From: Paracoccaceae bacterium
GTDB taxonomy: Bacteria > Pseudomonadota > Alphaproteobacteria > Rhodobacterales > Rhodobacteraceae
DNA length: 64,000 nt
NCBI GenBank assembly: GCA_019429405.1
Contig: JAHYIZ010000009.1
Location: forward strand, 1-64,000
Direction: 5' to 3'
The stretch's first letter is position 1; each line of letters opens with the position of its first letter. Below are positions 1 to 8,387 of this stretch, piece by piece. A program made the position numbers and the translations under genes. The notes under the pieces were generated by a model that was not told the origin of the DNA, made no database searches, and worked only from the letters and a program-made list of their open reading frames with translations.

Positions 1-559
1 CGATGCGCTGCTGCCGCGCGAGCACGCTCCGGTTATCCGCGATCTCGCGCGCGACATCGACCGGGTAATGGCGGGGTTTCTGCGCGGGCAGGTTTCGGTC
101 TGCCTGATCTTGGGCACCTTTTATGCGATCACGCTGATGCTGGCGGGGCTGCAATTCGGGCTTTTGGTAGGGGCTGCGGCGGGGGCTATCACCTTTATCC
201 CTTATGTCGGCGCGCTGATCGGCGGCGCGCTGGCGCTGGGGCTGGCGCTGTTTCAGTTCTGGGGCGACTGGGTCAGCATCGGCATTGTGGCGGCAATCTT
301 TGCGCTTGGGCAGTTTCTGGAAGGCAATATCATCACCCCGCGTCTGGTCGGATCGTCGGTCGGTCTGCACCCGCTGTGGCTGATCTTTTCGCTCTCCGCA
401 CTGGGGTCGGTGTTCGGCTTCGTCGGCTTGCTGGTGGCGGTGCCCATTGCCGCGATGGTCGGTGTGCTGGTGCGGTTCGGGCTGGCGCAATATCAGGCGA
501 GCCTGTTGTTTACAGGGCAGGTGCAAAACGGCCCGCCCGAGCGCGACGAGGGCGAATAG
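1..559 (+). CDS. AI-2E family transporter (PerM-like), C-terminal part
   Basis: This is the 3' end of a polytopic inner-membrane protein cut by the window edge; the reading frame is open from base 2 and gives 185 residues. It contains long hydrophobic segments (around ICLIL...LAGL, AGAITFIPYVGALIGGAL, SLSALGSVFGFVGLL) and the GNIITPRLVG stretch that is typical of the conserved C-terminal half of the AI-2E/PerM permease family. Family members are eight-helix membrane proteins of mostly unproven substrate. The stop codon is directly followed by the hdaA GTG start, so the two are probably co-transcribed, an arrangement common in Rhodobacterales. The family assignment is firm; the substrate is unknown. 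Confidence 0.85.
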   Translation, partial: DALLPREHAPVIRDLARDIDRVMAGFLRGQVSVCLILGTFYAITLMLAGLQFGLLVGAAAGAITFIPYVGALIGGALALGLALFQFWGDWVSIGIVAAIFALGQFLEGNIITPRLVGSSVGLHPLWLIFSLSALGSVFGFVGLLVAVPIAAMVGVLVRFGLAQYQASLLFTGQVQNGPPERDEGE

Positions 560-1234
560 GTGCCGCGACAGTTGGCCTTTGATTTGCCGCTGCGCGTGGC
601 GCGCGGGCGCGCGGATTTCTTTATCTCGCCGGCCAATGCGGGCGCTGTGGCCGTGCTTGATGCGCCCGAAAGCTGGCCGCAAGGGCGCATGCTGCTGCTG
701 GGGCCGGAGGGCGCGGGCAAGTCGCATCTGGCCGGGCTCTGGGCCGACGAACGCGGCGCGGCGGTCACGGCGGCGGCAGCGCTGACGCGCGCGGCGGTGC
801 CGGGGCTGGTGGCGCCGGGCGCGGTGGTGGTGGAAGACACGGATGCGATCGGCGGCACCCCCGAGGCCGAGGCCGCGCTGTTTCATTTGCACAACCTTGC
901 CGCCGCCGAAGGTGCCTGCCTGCTGCTGACCGCCACCCGCCCACCGCGCGACTGGGGCCTTGCGCTGCCTGACCTTGCCAGCCGCATGGCGGCGCTGCCC
1001 GCGGTGCAGATAGCACCACCTGATGACGCGCTGCTAGCCGCCGTGCTGGTCAAGCTGTTCGGCGACCGCCAGCTTGTGGTTACGCCCGCGCTGATCATGT
1101 GGCTGGTCGCGCATATTGACCGATCGCTGGCCGAGGCGCGGCGCGTGGTCGACCTGCTTGACGCCACGGCTTTGGCCGAAGGGGTCAATGTCAGCCGTCA
1201 GCTTGCCGCGCGGGTGCTGGACAGTCGCGCCTGA
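560..1234 (+). CDS. hdaA: HdaA, DnaA-related regulatory AAA+ protein
   Basis: A 224-residue protein starting with GTG immediately after the preceding stop codon. It has a Walker A motif GPEGAGKS at residues 48-55, a Walker B-like VVVEDTD near residue 90 and sensor-type residues further on (TATRPP), but lacks the DNA-binding domain IV of DnaA. This architecture fits Hda/HdaA, which with the sliding clamp stimulates hydrolysis of ATP-DnaA and prevents re-initiation. The N-terminal QLAFDLP is a plausible clamp-binding motif of the type known in Hda. Its position between perM and ppk is the common alphaproteobacterial order. Confidence 0.88.
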   Translation: MPRQLAFDLPLRVARGRADFFISPANAGAVAVLDAPESWPQGRMLLLGPEGAGKSHLAGLWADERGAAVTAAAALTRAAVPGLVAPGAVVVEDTDAIGGTPEAEAALFHLHNLAAAEGACLLLTATRPPRDWGLALPDLASRMAALPAVQIAPPDDALLAAVLVKLFGDRQLVVTPALIMWLVAHIDRSLAEARRVVDLLDATALAEGVNVSRQLAARVLDSRA

Positions 1235-1288
1235 CGGCCTCAGACTGCCTGTCATGAAACCTTCGCAAATTCGCGGCAAAAGCGCAAA

Positions 1289-3454
1289 ATGACTCAGGCT
1301 GATTTCCTTCGCACCCCGTTTCCGGCGCCTGTCTCGATGCCCGAGGCGGTGATTTCCGGTCCGCCGCGGTTCTTCAACCGGGAGATGAGCTGGCTCGCCT
1401 TCAACTGGCGGGTGCTGGAAGAGGCAGAGAATGCGCGCGTGCCGCTGTTGGAGCGGCTGCGGTTCCTGTCGATCTCGGCCACCAACCTTGATGAGTTCTA
1501 CACCGTGCGCGTGGCGGGCCTGCGCGAGCTGATGCGCGAGGGCAATTCGCTGCCCTCGCATGACGGGCTGAGCCCGGCCGAGCAACTGGTTCTGATCAAT
1601 GCCGATGCGCGCCGCCTGATGCAGCATCAGCAACAGGTCTGGAACCAGATCCGGCGCGAAATGCAGGCAGCGGGCATTGTGCTGTTGACCCGCTCCAAAC
1701 TGACCGCGCGCGACCGCGCGCATCTGGCCGAGCATTTCCTGAACAAGGTATTTCCGGTGCTTTCGCCGTTGGCGATCGACCCTGCGCACCCGTTTCCGTT
1801 CATACCGAACGCCGGGTTCTGCCTTGCGCTCGAGTTGCGGCGCGAGGGCGATGCGCGCCGCTTGCAGGCACTTTTGCCAATTCCACAGCAGATCGACCGT
1901 TTCATCCGGTTGCCCGGCGAAGCGCGGTTTCTGCCGCTGGAAGAGCTGTTGATGCTGCATCTGGGCTCGCTTTTCCCCGGTTACCGCGACATCGGGCACT
2001 GCGCCTTTCGGGTGCTGCGCGACAGCGACCTTGAGGTGGAAGACGAGGCCGAAGACCTTGTGCGCGAGTTTGAAACCGCGCTGAAACGGCGCCGCCGGGG
2101 GCAGGTGATCCGGATGAAAGTCACCGCCGGGGCGCCTGCGGAGCTGCGCGCGCTGGTGATGCATGAGCTTGGCGTTTCAGCTGATGAAGTTGTTGAGGTC
2201 AAAGGGCTTTTGGGAATAGCCGATCTGAAGGAGCTGGTGCTGAGCACGCGCCCCGACCTGCTCTGGCCCGCCTTTACGCCGCGCGTGCCCGAACGGGTGC
2301 AAGACCACGGCGGTGACATGTTCGCGGCGATCCGGCAAAAAGACATGCTGCTGCACCACCCCTACGAGACCTTCGACATGGTGGTGCGGTTTCTGAACCA
2401 GGCGGCGGCCGACCCCGATGTGCTGGCGATCAAGCAGACGCTTTATCGCACCAGCCGCGACAGCCCGATTGTGACAGCGCTTTGCGAAGCGGCCGAGGCG
2501 GGCAAGTCGGTTACGGCACTGGTCGAGTTGAAGGCACGGTTCGACGAGGCCGCCAACATTCGCCAGAGCCGACGGCTGGAGCGGTCAGGCGCGCATGTGG
2601 TCTACGGCTTTGTCAACTACAAGACCCACGCCAAGATTTCGACCGTTGTGCGCCGCGAGGGCGACCAACTGGTAACCTATACCCATTACGGCACCGGCAA
2701 CTATCACCCGATCACCGCGCGCATCTATACGGACCTCAGCTTTTTCACCTGCGACCCGGCGTTGGGGCGCGATGCGACCAAGGTGTTCAACTACCTTTCG
2801 GGCTATGTGCAGCCCGAGGGGCTTGAAAACCTTTCGATTTCGCCGATCTCGCTAAAGCCGAAGCTGCTGGCGATGATCGCCGCCGAGGCAGATCACGCCC
2901 GCGCCGGGCGGCCCGCCGAGATCTGGGCCAAGATGAACAGCCTGATCGAGCCTGAGGTGATCGACGCGCTCTACGCCGCGTCGCGCGCCGGGGTGAAGAT
3001 CACCTTGGTGGTGCGTGGCATCTGCGGCGTTCGGCCCGGCATCAAAGGGTTGAGCGAGAATATCCGGGTAAAGTCAATCGTCGGCCGATTTCTGGAACAC
3101 AGCCGGATCGTCTGCTTTGGCAACGGGCACGGACTGCCCTCGAAACACGAGCGGGTGTTCATCTCTTCCGCCGACTGGATGGGGCGCAACCTGATGCGGC
3201 GGGTGGAAACACTGATCGAGATTACCAACGCCACGGTGCGCGCGCAGATCGTCGACCAGATCATGGCGGCCAACCTTGCCGATGAGGCGCAAAGCTGGGT
3301 GCTGCAACCCGACGGCAGCTACCGCCGCTATTTGCCGGACGGCAAGAATGATTTCTTTTCATGCCATCGGTTCTTCATGGAAAACCCGTCGCTGTCGGGG
3401 CGCGGCTCGGCGGGGGCCCGCGACGTTCCGCAACTTGCCCACGGGCACGACTAG
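1289..3454 (+). CDS. ppk1: Polyphosphate kinase 1
   Basis: A 721-residue protein of normal PPK1 length that makes inorganic polyphosphate from the terminal phosphate of ATP. The N-domain begins with the typical [19 protein letters not shown], and the catalytic part carries KTHAKIS with the probable autophosphorylated histidine near residue 447, then [10 protein letters not shown] around residue 466 and, near residue 620, a [16 protein letters not shown] segment. It lies 55 bases after hdaA and 39 bases before ppx, so synthesis and breakdown of polyphosphate are encoded together. Nothing is missing or unusual in the motifs. Confidence 0.95.
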   Translation: MTQADFLRTPFPAPVSMPEAVISGPPRFFNREMSWLAFNWRVLEEAENARVPLLERLRFLSISATNLDEFYTVRVAGLRELMREGNSLPSHDGLSPAEQLVLINADARRLMQHQQQVWNQIRREMQAAGIVLLTRSKLTARDRAHLAEHFLNKVFPVLSPLAIDPAHPFPFIPNAGFCLALELRREGDARRLQALLPIPQQIDRFIRLPGEARFLPLEELLMLHLGSLFPGYRDIGHCAFRVLRDSDLEVEDEAEDLVREFETALKRRRRGQVIRMKVTAGAPAELRALVMHELGVSADEVVEVKGLLGIADLKELVLSTRPDLLWPAFTPRVPERVQDHGGDMFAAIRQKDMLLHHPYETFDMVVRFLNQAAADPDVLAIKQTLYRTSRDSPIVTALCEAAEAGKSVTALVELKARFDEAANIRQSRRLERSGAHVVYGFVNYKTHAKISTVVRREGDQLVTYTHYGTGNYHPITARIYTDLSFFTCDPALGRDATKVFNYLSGYVQPEGLENLSISPISLKPKLLAMIAAEADHARAGRPAEIWAKMNSLIEPEVIDALYAASRAGVKITLVVRGICGVRPGIKGLSENIRVKSIVGRFLEHSRIVCFGNGHGLPSKHERVFISSADWMGRNLMRRVETLIEITNATVRAQIVDQIMAANLADEAQSWVLQPDGSYRRYLPDGKNDFFSCHRFFMENPSLSGRGSAGARDVPQLAHGHD

Positions 3455-3493
3455 CGCCTAAATGCAGCTGCTGCCGATTCCCAGGATGGACCG

Positions 3494-5035
3494 ATGACCG
3501 CCAAGCCCGACGTGCATGCCGACGACTGGGACCCGTTCGGGCGCAGTCTGTTCGATGACCCTTCGGTGCGCGCGCTCAGCCGCGTTGGCGTGGTAGATGT
3601 CGGCTCCAACTCGGTGCGGATGGTGGTGTTTGACGGCGCCGCGCGCAGCCCGGCCTATTTCTACAACGAAAAAGTGATGGCGGGGCTTGGCCAGGGGCTG
3701 GCCGAAAGTGGCAAACTGAACCCGCGCGGCAGGGTGCGGGCGCTGGCCGCGCTAAAGCGGTTCTCGCTGCTGGCGCGCAGCATGGGGGCGGCGCCGCTAA
3801 GCTGTGTTGCCACCGCTGCGGTGCGCGAGGCGAAAGATGGCGCCGCCTTTGCCCGAGAGGTTGAAAAAGAAACCGGGCTAAAGCTCTGGATCATCGACGG
3901 GCAGGAAGAGGCGCGGCTTTCGGCGCAGGGCGTGCTCTTGGGCTGGCCCGATGCCGATGGACTGGTCTGCGACATGGGCGGCAACTCGATGGAACTCGCG
4001 GTTGTTGCAAAAGGTAAAGTTGGGGCGCGTGTTTCATCGCCTCTCGGGCCGTTTCAGTTGCAACAGGTAAAGGGTGGCCCACAAGGGGTTGCCGCCCACA
4101 TCGCCGCCGTTCTGGAGGGGCTGGCCGAAAAGATGGGCCGCACCCACCAGCGCATCTATCTCGTCGGCGGTTCATGGCGCGCGATCGCACGGCTGGACAT
4201 GGAGCGGCGCAACTACCCGATGACGGTTCTGCACGAATACCGCATGACGCCTGAGGCGGTGGCCGAAACCGTGGCCTGGATCGCCGCAAACGACATCGAC
4301 GCGCTGCGCGCGCGCACCGGAACCTCCCTCGCCCGCATGGAACTGGTGCCACTGGCCAGCCTGGTGCTGCGCCAATTGGTAAAAAGCTTTGCTCCGCAAG
4401 AGCTTGCAGTTTCGTCTTATGGCATCCGCGAAGGCCTGCTTTATGAACAGATGCCCGACCGCCTGCGCCGCCGCGACCCGCTGCTTGAGGCCTGCCGCCA
4501 CGCCGAACGCAGCATGGCGCGCGCACCCGGCTTCGGCAAGAAGCTGCACGCCTTTATCCTGCCGCTGTTCGCGGACGCCCCGCCCGAACGCATGCGACTG
4601 ATCCGCGCAGCCTGCCTTTTGCACGACACCACATGGCGCGCGCACCCCGATTACCGGGCCGAATCGTGCTTTGACAACGTCACCCGCGCCAACATGGCCG
4701 CGCTTTCGCACCCCGAGCGGGTGTTTCTGGGGCTCTCGCTGCTGCACCGCTACAAGAACTCGCGCGCGGGGTCGAACCTGACGACGATCTTCGCCCTGCT
4801 CGACGAGGGGCGGCAGCGCGAAGCCGAAATTCTGGGCAAGGCAATGCGATTTGGCGCGATGTTTTCGGTCAACTCGCCCGAAGACGCGGGTGAATTGGCG
4901 CTGCTGGGGGGTGCAAACACGCTGCAACTCACACTGAGCAAGCGCGGCGAAGACTTGTTTGGCGAGGTTGCCGAGGCGCGCTTTCTGGCACTCGCATCGG
5001 CAATGGGTGCCAAGCCGAAGGTGGTCAGATCTTAA
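3494..5035 (+). CDS. ppx: Exopolyphosphatase / guanosine pentaphosphatase family (Ppx/GppA)
   Basis: A 513-residue protein with the sugar-kinase-like ATPase fold signature VVDVGSNSVRMVVFDG near residues 33-48 and the second phosphate loop GLVCDMGGNSMEL near residue 157, followed by a C-terminal HD-type helical region (LHDTTWRAHPDYR). It removes terminal phosphates from polyphosphate and possibly pppGpp. It follows ppk on the same strand. Its last four bases overlap the end of the convergent gene on the minus strand. The choice between PPX and GPPA activity cannot be made from sequence alone; ppk linkage favours PPX. Confidence 0.92.
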   Translation: MTAKPDVHADDWDPFGRSLFDDPSVRALSRVGVVDVGSNSVRMVVFDGAARSPAYFYNEKVMAGLGQGLAESGKLNPRGRVRALAALKRFSLLARSMGAAPLSCVATAAVREAKDGAAFAREVEKETGLKLWIIDGQEEARLSAQGVLLGWPDADGLVCDMGGNSMELAVVAKGKVGARVSSPLGPFQLQQVKGGPQGVAAHIAAVLEGLAEKMGRTHQRIYLVGGSWRAIARLDMERRNYPMTVLHEYRMTPEAVAETVAWIAANDIDALRARTGTSLARMELVPLASLVLRQLVKSFAPQELAVSSYGIREGLLYEQMPDRLRRRDPLLEACRHAERSMARAPGFGKKLHAFILPLFADAPPERMRLIRAACLLHDTTWRAHPDYRAESCFDNVTRANMAALSHPERVFLGLSLLHRYKNSRAGSNLTTIFALLDEGRQREAEILGKAMRFGAMFSVNSPEDAGELALLGGANTLQLTLSKRGEDLFGEVAEARFLALASAMGAKPKVVRS

Positions 5036-5409
5036 AGATCAACCGTTTCTCCGGGCTTCAGCGGCCCGGTCAGCGGCGGCGCGTCAGGCTTGCGGCGCAG
5101 CAGAATATCGCCATTGGGCAAGCGCTCTGGCGCTTCGTAATTGCGGATGTCACCGATCATTGCGAACAACTCGCGCAGCGCGGGTTCAAGTGCCACAAGC
5201 GCATCTTCCAGCCCCTCCTGCACCTCGCCAAGTTTCGGCCCGACCTCGTTGAGAAATTGCCGCAGCAGCAACTGCGCGCCGCGCTCCATCAGGCTGAAGC
5301 CGTCTTCCGCCGAGGCCGGGGGCGGGGGCGGGGGCGGTGCTTCGGGCGGCACTTGTGCCGCAAGCGGGGAAGCAAACAACAGGGCGAAGGCAAGCACAGA
5401 CCGTTTCAT
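5032..5409 (-). CDS. Exported proline-rich protein of unknown function
   Basis: A 125-residue protein with a clear signal peptide (KRSVLAFALLFASPLAAQ), then a run of prolines (PPEAPPPPPPP) and an amphipathic helical region (residues about 40-95) with many Leu, Glu and Ala, ending in a short polar tail. I do not recognise an enzymatic motif. It is predicted to be periplasmic. Database entries for relatives in Rhodobacterales are sometimes labelled as ATPases, but no P-loop is present here. Its stop codon overlaps that of ppx by four bases, so the two transcripts must be antisense at their ends. Confidence 0.7.
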   Translation of the reverse strand: MKRSVLAFALLFASPLAAQVPPEAPPPPPPPASAEDGFSLMERGAQLLLRQFLNEVGPKLGEVQEGLEDALVALEPALRELFAMIGDIRNYEAPERLPNGDILLRRKPDAPPLTGPLKPGETVDL

Positions 5410-5450
5410 GGCGCGAGTGTAGCACGAATCTCACGAGCTTCCATCATCGC

Positions 5451-6458
5451 TCAGATATCCAGATCAACGCTGACGGGGAAGTGGTCGGAGGCCTGCAGCA
5501 ACGCTTCGCGCAATTCTGGGGTGCGGTAGCAGACAGCGTCATCGAACGGGTGCCAGATCCGCCATTTGGGCGCATGCGCGCAAAGACCGGGCGAGAGCAT
5601 GATGTAATCGAGCAGCGCAGTAAAATAGTGCCCCTCTTCGGGCAAATAGAACCGCGCCGATGTGGGGGCGGCGGCGGTCGGGTGCATCAGCAGCGCGTGG
5701 GCATGGGGGTCGCGCAGGCGCAACTCGGGTGGCGCGGACTCGCCAAGCACGATTTCAACCCCGGAGCGGCCGAACAGCCCCTCAAATTCATCAATACCGG
5801 GGCCATCATTGAAATCGCCAAGCACGATCAGGTCGTCGCCCGCCGCAAGGTGCCGCTCGACGCGCGCGCGCAGCCAGATGCACTGCGCTAGCTGCTTGCG
5901 CCGATTTTCAATCGCCAGCCGCACCGCTGCTTCGGGCGAATTGGCCCCGTGCGGCGCCTTAGATTTGATATGGACGCCGATCAGCCGCAGCCGCTTGCCG
6001 GTCTTGGTCGTCACAGCCACCTCTAGCGGCGGCTTGGAAAAGGTCACGGTCTCGGGAACTGCGTCGATGTTCAGGTCGATGCGGTAACTGCCATCGAATC
6101 GCGGCACCTCGTCTGCCTGCGGGTCATGGCGCGCGCGCAGCACGTCCGGGTCATAGAGAAGCGCTATTTCCTGTTGGGTTTCATTAGCATAGCCAATAAG
6201 CGCGGCACGGGTGCGCAGCCCGAAGTGCTGCGCGAACCGTTGCAGCATCGGCACCGTCTGTCGGCGGCGGTTGTGGTCGGGCGCCTCGACAATCAGCACC
6301 GCATCGGCGTTGATCGCGGTAAAGACAATGCCCAGCGCACCCAGTTGCTCGCCCCGCGTCACCTCGTAGCGCGCCGAAGGTTCCCCGTCTTCCAGCATCT
6401 TGCCGCGGCGGTCAAAGAGGTTGGAAAACCATTCGACATTGTAGGTGGCAATGCGCAT
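5451..6458 (-). CDS. Endonuclease/exonuclease/phosphatase family protein
   Basis: A 335-residue protein of the EEP (DNase I-like) fold. It begins MRIATYNVEWFSNLFD, carries a central IVEAPDHNRRR, the GVHIKSKAPHG and GDFNDGPG active-site segments and ends with SDHFPVSVDLD, the Asp-His pair of the family. The reading frame is open further upstream, but ATG at 6458 is chosen because it sits in a TGATG overlap with the stop of the upstream DnaJ-type gene, which suggests translational coupling. Substrate is unknown (nucleic acid or phosphoester); no signal peptide is seen. Confidence 0.85.
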   Translation of the reverse strand: MRIATYNVEWFSNLFDRRGKMLEDGEPSARYEVTRGEQLGALGIVFTAINADAVLIVEAPDHNRRRQTVPMLQRFAQHFGLRTRAALIGYANETQQEIALLYDPDVLRARHDPQADEVPRFDGSYRIDLNIDAVPETVTFSKPPLEVAVTTKTGKRLRLIGVHIKSKAPHGANSPEAAVRLAIENRRKQLAQCIWLRARVERHLAAGDDLIVLGDFNDGPGIDEFEGLFGRSGVEIVLGESAPPELRLRDPHAHALLMHPTAAAPTSARFYLPEEGHYFTALLDYIMLSPGLCAHAPKWRIWHPFDDAVCYRTPELREALLQASDHFPVSVDLDI

Positions 6459-7150
6459 CAGCCGCCCTGCCCGCCGATCTGTTCCCAGGCGCGGTTGACC
6501 GCCACCAGCCGCCGCTCTGCCAACTTGACAGCTTCGGGGGGCAAGCCGCGCGCTTGGGCGCGGTCGGGGTGGGTTTCGCGCACCAGCGCGCGCCAGGCGG
6601 CACGCACCTCGGCCATCGGCGCGCCGGGCTGCACCCCCAACACCGCCCAGGGGTCTGGCTCGGCGCCCGGCACCAGCCGCGCCCGGATAGAACGGAAACA
6701 AGCGTCTGTTAGCCCGAACACTCGCGCCACCTCGGCCAGAAACGCATCTTCCGAAGGGTGGTACTCGCCGTCTGCGATCGCGATCACAAAGAGCCCCTCA
6801 AGCAGGTCTTTGAGCACTTCGGCGCCGGGGCCAAACATTGTCGCAATCCGCCGCGCCCAGGCATCAAAGCCCGCCACATCATTGCGCGCAAGGTTGAATA
6901 CCCGCGCCGCGTTTCCCTCCTCGCCGGGCTGAATCGTGAACACCTGCCGGAACGCCGCCACCTCGTCGCGCGTCACCTGCCCGTCGGCCTTGGCCAGCTT
7001 GGCGCCAAGCGCGATCACTGCAATGGTGAAGGCCACCGAGCGCTCGGGCGGGGTTCGCATGTGCTCGAACACCGCCGCCAGCCCCTCGCCGCGCGTCAAC
7101 GCGCCAAGCGCTTCGGAAATCCGGGTCCAGAGCGAAACGGGCTTGTCCAT
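6458..7150 (-). CDS. TerB/DnaJ-domain protein, DjlA-like co-chaperone
   Basis: A 230-residue protein with an N-terminal TerB-like all-helical domain (ALGAKLAKADGQVTRDEV and FVIAIADGEYHPSEDAFL repeats, about residues 40-150) and a C-terminal J domain with the HPD tripeptide at residues 194-196. This is the DjlA arrangement, but there is no N-terminal transmembrane segment, so it is probably soluble. The J domain would stimulate DnaK. It starts the minus-strand pair with the EEP-family gene, overlapping it by one base. Confidence 0.85.
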   Translation of the reverse strand: MDKPVSLWTRISEALGALTRGEGLAAVFEHMRTPPERSVAFTIAVIALGAKLAKADGQVTRDEVAAFRQVFTIQPGEEGNAARVFNLARNDVAGFDAWARRIATMFGPGAEVLKDLLEGLFVIAIADGEYHPSEDAFLAEVARVFGLTDACFRSIRARLVPGAEPDPWAVLGVQPGAPMAEVRAAWRALVRETHPDRAQARGLPPEAVKLAERRLVAVNRAWEQIGGQGG

Positions 7151-7167
7151 GTCGCGAGTCTACCGCC

Positions 7168-7653
7168 TCAGAGCGTCTTTTGCATCAACACAAGATCGAG
7201 CCAACGCCCGAACTTGCGCCCGACCTGTGGCAGCCGGCCGGTTTCAACATACCCGATCGCCGCGTGGAAGCCCAGACCGGCAGCATTTTCGCCCGAAACC
7301 CCGGCCACGAGCACATGGCACCCTGCGGCACGCGCATGCTCCTCAAGCGCCACCATCAGCGCCCGGCCAAACCCGCGCCCCTGCGCCTCAGGCGCAAGAA
7401 TGATCGTGTGCTCCATCGCATGGCGGTAGCCATTGCCGCCGCGAAACTGCGCATAGGTGGCCAGCCCCAGCACCTGCCCGCCTGCATCGGCCACAAGAAA
7501 CTCGGCCCCCGCCGCGCGGCGGATGGCGATCATGTCGCGCAGCCCCTCGGAGGTCTTTTCCTCTGAAGAAAAGGTTACCGTGGTATTGCGGATCATCGGG
7601 TTCCAGAACGCCATGATCTGCTCGAAATCGCGCGGGTCCGCGGGACGGATCAT
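7168..7653 (-). CDS. GNAT family N-acetyltransferase, phosphinothricin acetyltransferase-like
   Basis: A 161-residue acetyltransferase. The N-terminus MIRPADPRDFEQIMAFWNPMI and the segment ILAPEAQGRGFGRALM (acetyl-CoA pyrophosphate-binding loop with Q-x-x-G-x-G/A) followed by the ENAAGLGFHAAIGYVETGRL motif match the phosphinothricin/methionine-sulfone acetyltransferase branch of GNAT proteins. The natural substrate cannot be told; these enzymes often acetylate amino-acid analogues. Its start overlaps the stop of the upstream VOC gene by four bases (ATGA), so they are coupled. Confidence 0.85.
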   Translation of the reverse strand: MIRPADPRDFEQIMAFWNPMIRNTTVTFSSEEKTSEGLRDMIAIRRAAGAEFLVADAGGQVLGLATYAQFRGGNGYRHAMEHTIILAPEAQGRGFGRALMVALEEHARAAGCHVLVAGVSGENAAGLGFHAAIGYVETGRLPQVGRKFGRWLDLVLMQKTL

Positions 7654-8249
7654 AGCAGGCGCTCCCCCTCGGGCGTCGCAAGGCGCAGCCGTAATCCGGG
7701 CGCGCCATGGGCAAAACTGACCCGCGCATCGCGCCCCGGAAGTGATGCGGCCAAGGCGGTAATTTCGGGGTGCGTTATTTCCAGCCGCGCCAGCCGCAGC
7801 CCAAGGTCAGGCAACCGCGGCGCCGGATGCGCGCCCGCCCATTCGATCAGCGCGGGGTAAAGCCCGTCGAAAGGCCCCTGCCCGCCCGCAGGCACCGTCA
7901 GACGCCAGGCAAGGTCGCCGCGACTGAGCGCCATCGGTGGGCCAACGCCTGCGGGCATGGGCTGCGCATCGAGATCTGGCACCCGCAGCACCCAGGCCAC
8001 CGCGCGCGGCGGCCCGGTGAACCGGTCCAGCCCGAACCAGCGCGGGTGCGCCGGGCGTGGCGCATCGGGGTTCACGGCAATCACCTCAAGGTATTCCGAC
8101 GGCCCGAGGCTCAGCAGCCGGTTGTGCGTGCCCATCGCGGGGTGCTCGCCCCCCGGCGCCATCCTGAGCCCGAGCCGCGCCTCAACCCAGGCCACGCCCT
8201 CGTCAAGGCTTGCCGCCGCAATCGCCACATGATCGAGAACCGCATCCAT
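7650..8249 (-). CDS. VOC / glyoxalase-like domain protein
   Basis: A 199-residue protein starting MDAVLDHVAIAAASLDEG; this start is preferred over one 45 bases upstream because homologues begin with the DHVAIA beta strand. It has the glyoxalase-like pattern (DHVAIAAASL, then the LEVIAVNPDAPRPAHPRWFGLDRF region) of the DUF1338-like/VOC-3 family rather than a true glyoxalase I. Function unknown; a metal-binding fold is likely. It is the first gene of a pair with the acetyltransferase. Confidence 0.75.
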   Translation of the reverse strand: MDAVLDHVAIAAASLDEGVAWVEARLGLRMAPGGEHPAMGTHNRLLSLGPSEYLEVIAVNPDAPRPAHPRWFGLDRFTGPPRAVAWVLRVPDLDAQPMPAGVGPPMALSRGDLAWRLTVPAGGQGPFDGLYPALIEWAGAHPAPRLPDLGLRLARLEITHPEITALAASLPGRDARVSFAHGAPGLRLRLATPEGERLL

Positions 8250-8302
8250 CGCCCACCTCCGCAAGCATCTTGCGCCATGACCGCGCGGGGGCAACCCCTC
8301 AC

Positions 8303-8383
8303 GCCAAGTATTTGCCTTGGTGCAAATATCCTCGGGGGGAGGCCGCCCAAGAATTGGGCGGTCCGGGGGGCAGACGGCCCCCC
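8303..8383 (-). repeat. Intergenic repeat copy 1 with two hairpins
   Basis: On the minus strand this reads hairpin, C-run, GAGGATATTTGCACC, then a second AAATACTTGG. It is one member of a ten-locus family (core GGGG(T/A)TATTT...GAAGA) found throughout this window. The adjoining stems are 8343-8361 (CCGCCCAA/TTGGGCGG) and 8365-8383 (GGGGGG/CCCCCC). It follows mcm directly and probably ends that transcript. Confidence 0.6.
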
Positions 8384-8387
8384 GCCT

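Noticed and set aside
1249-1266. A possible Pho box before ppk (CTGTCAT followed by GAAACCTTCGC)
   Set aside because: Only the first half-site matches; the second half after four bases (CCTTCGC) does not, so PhoB control of ppk cannot be claimed.
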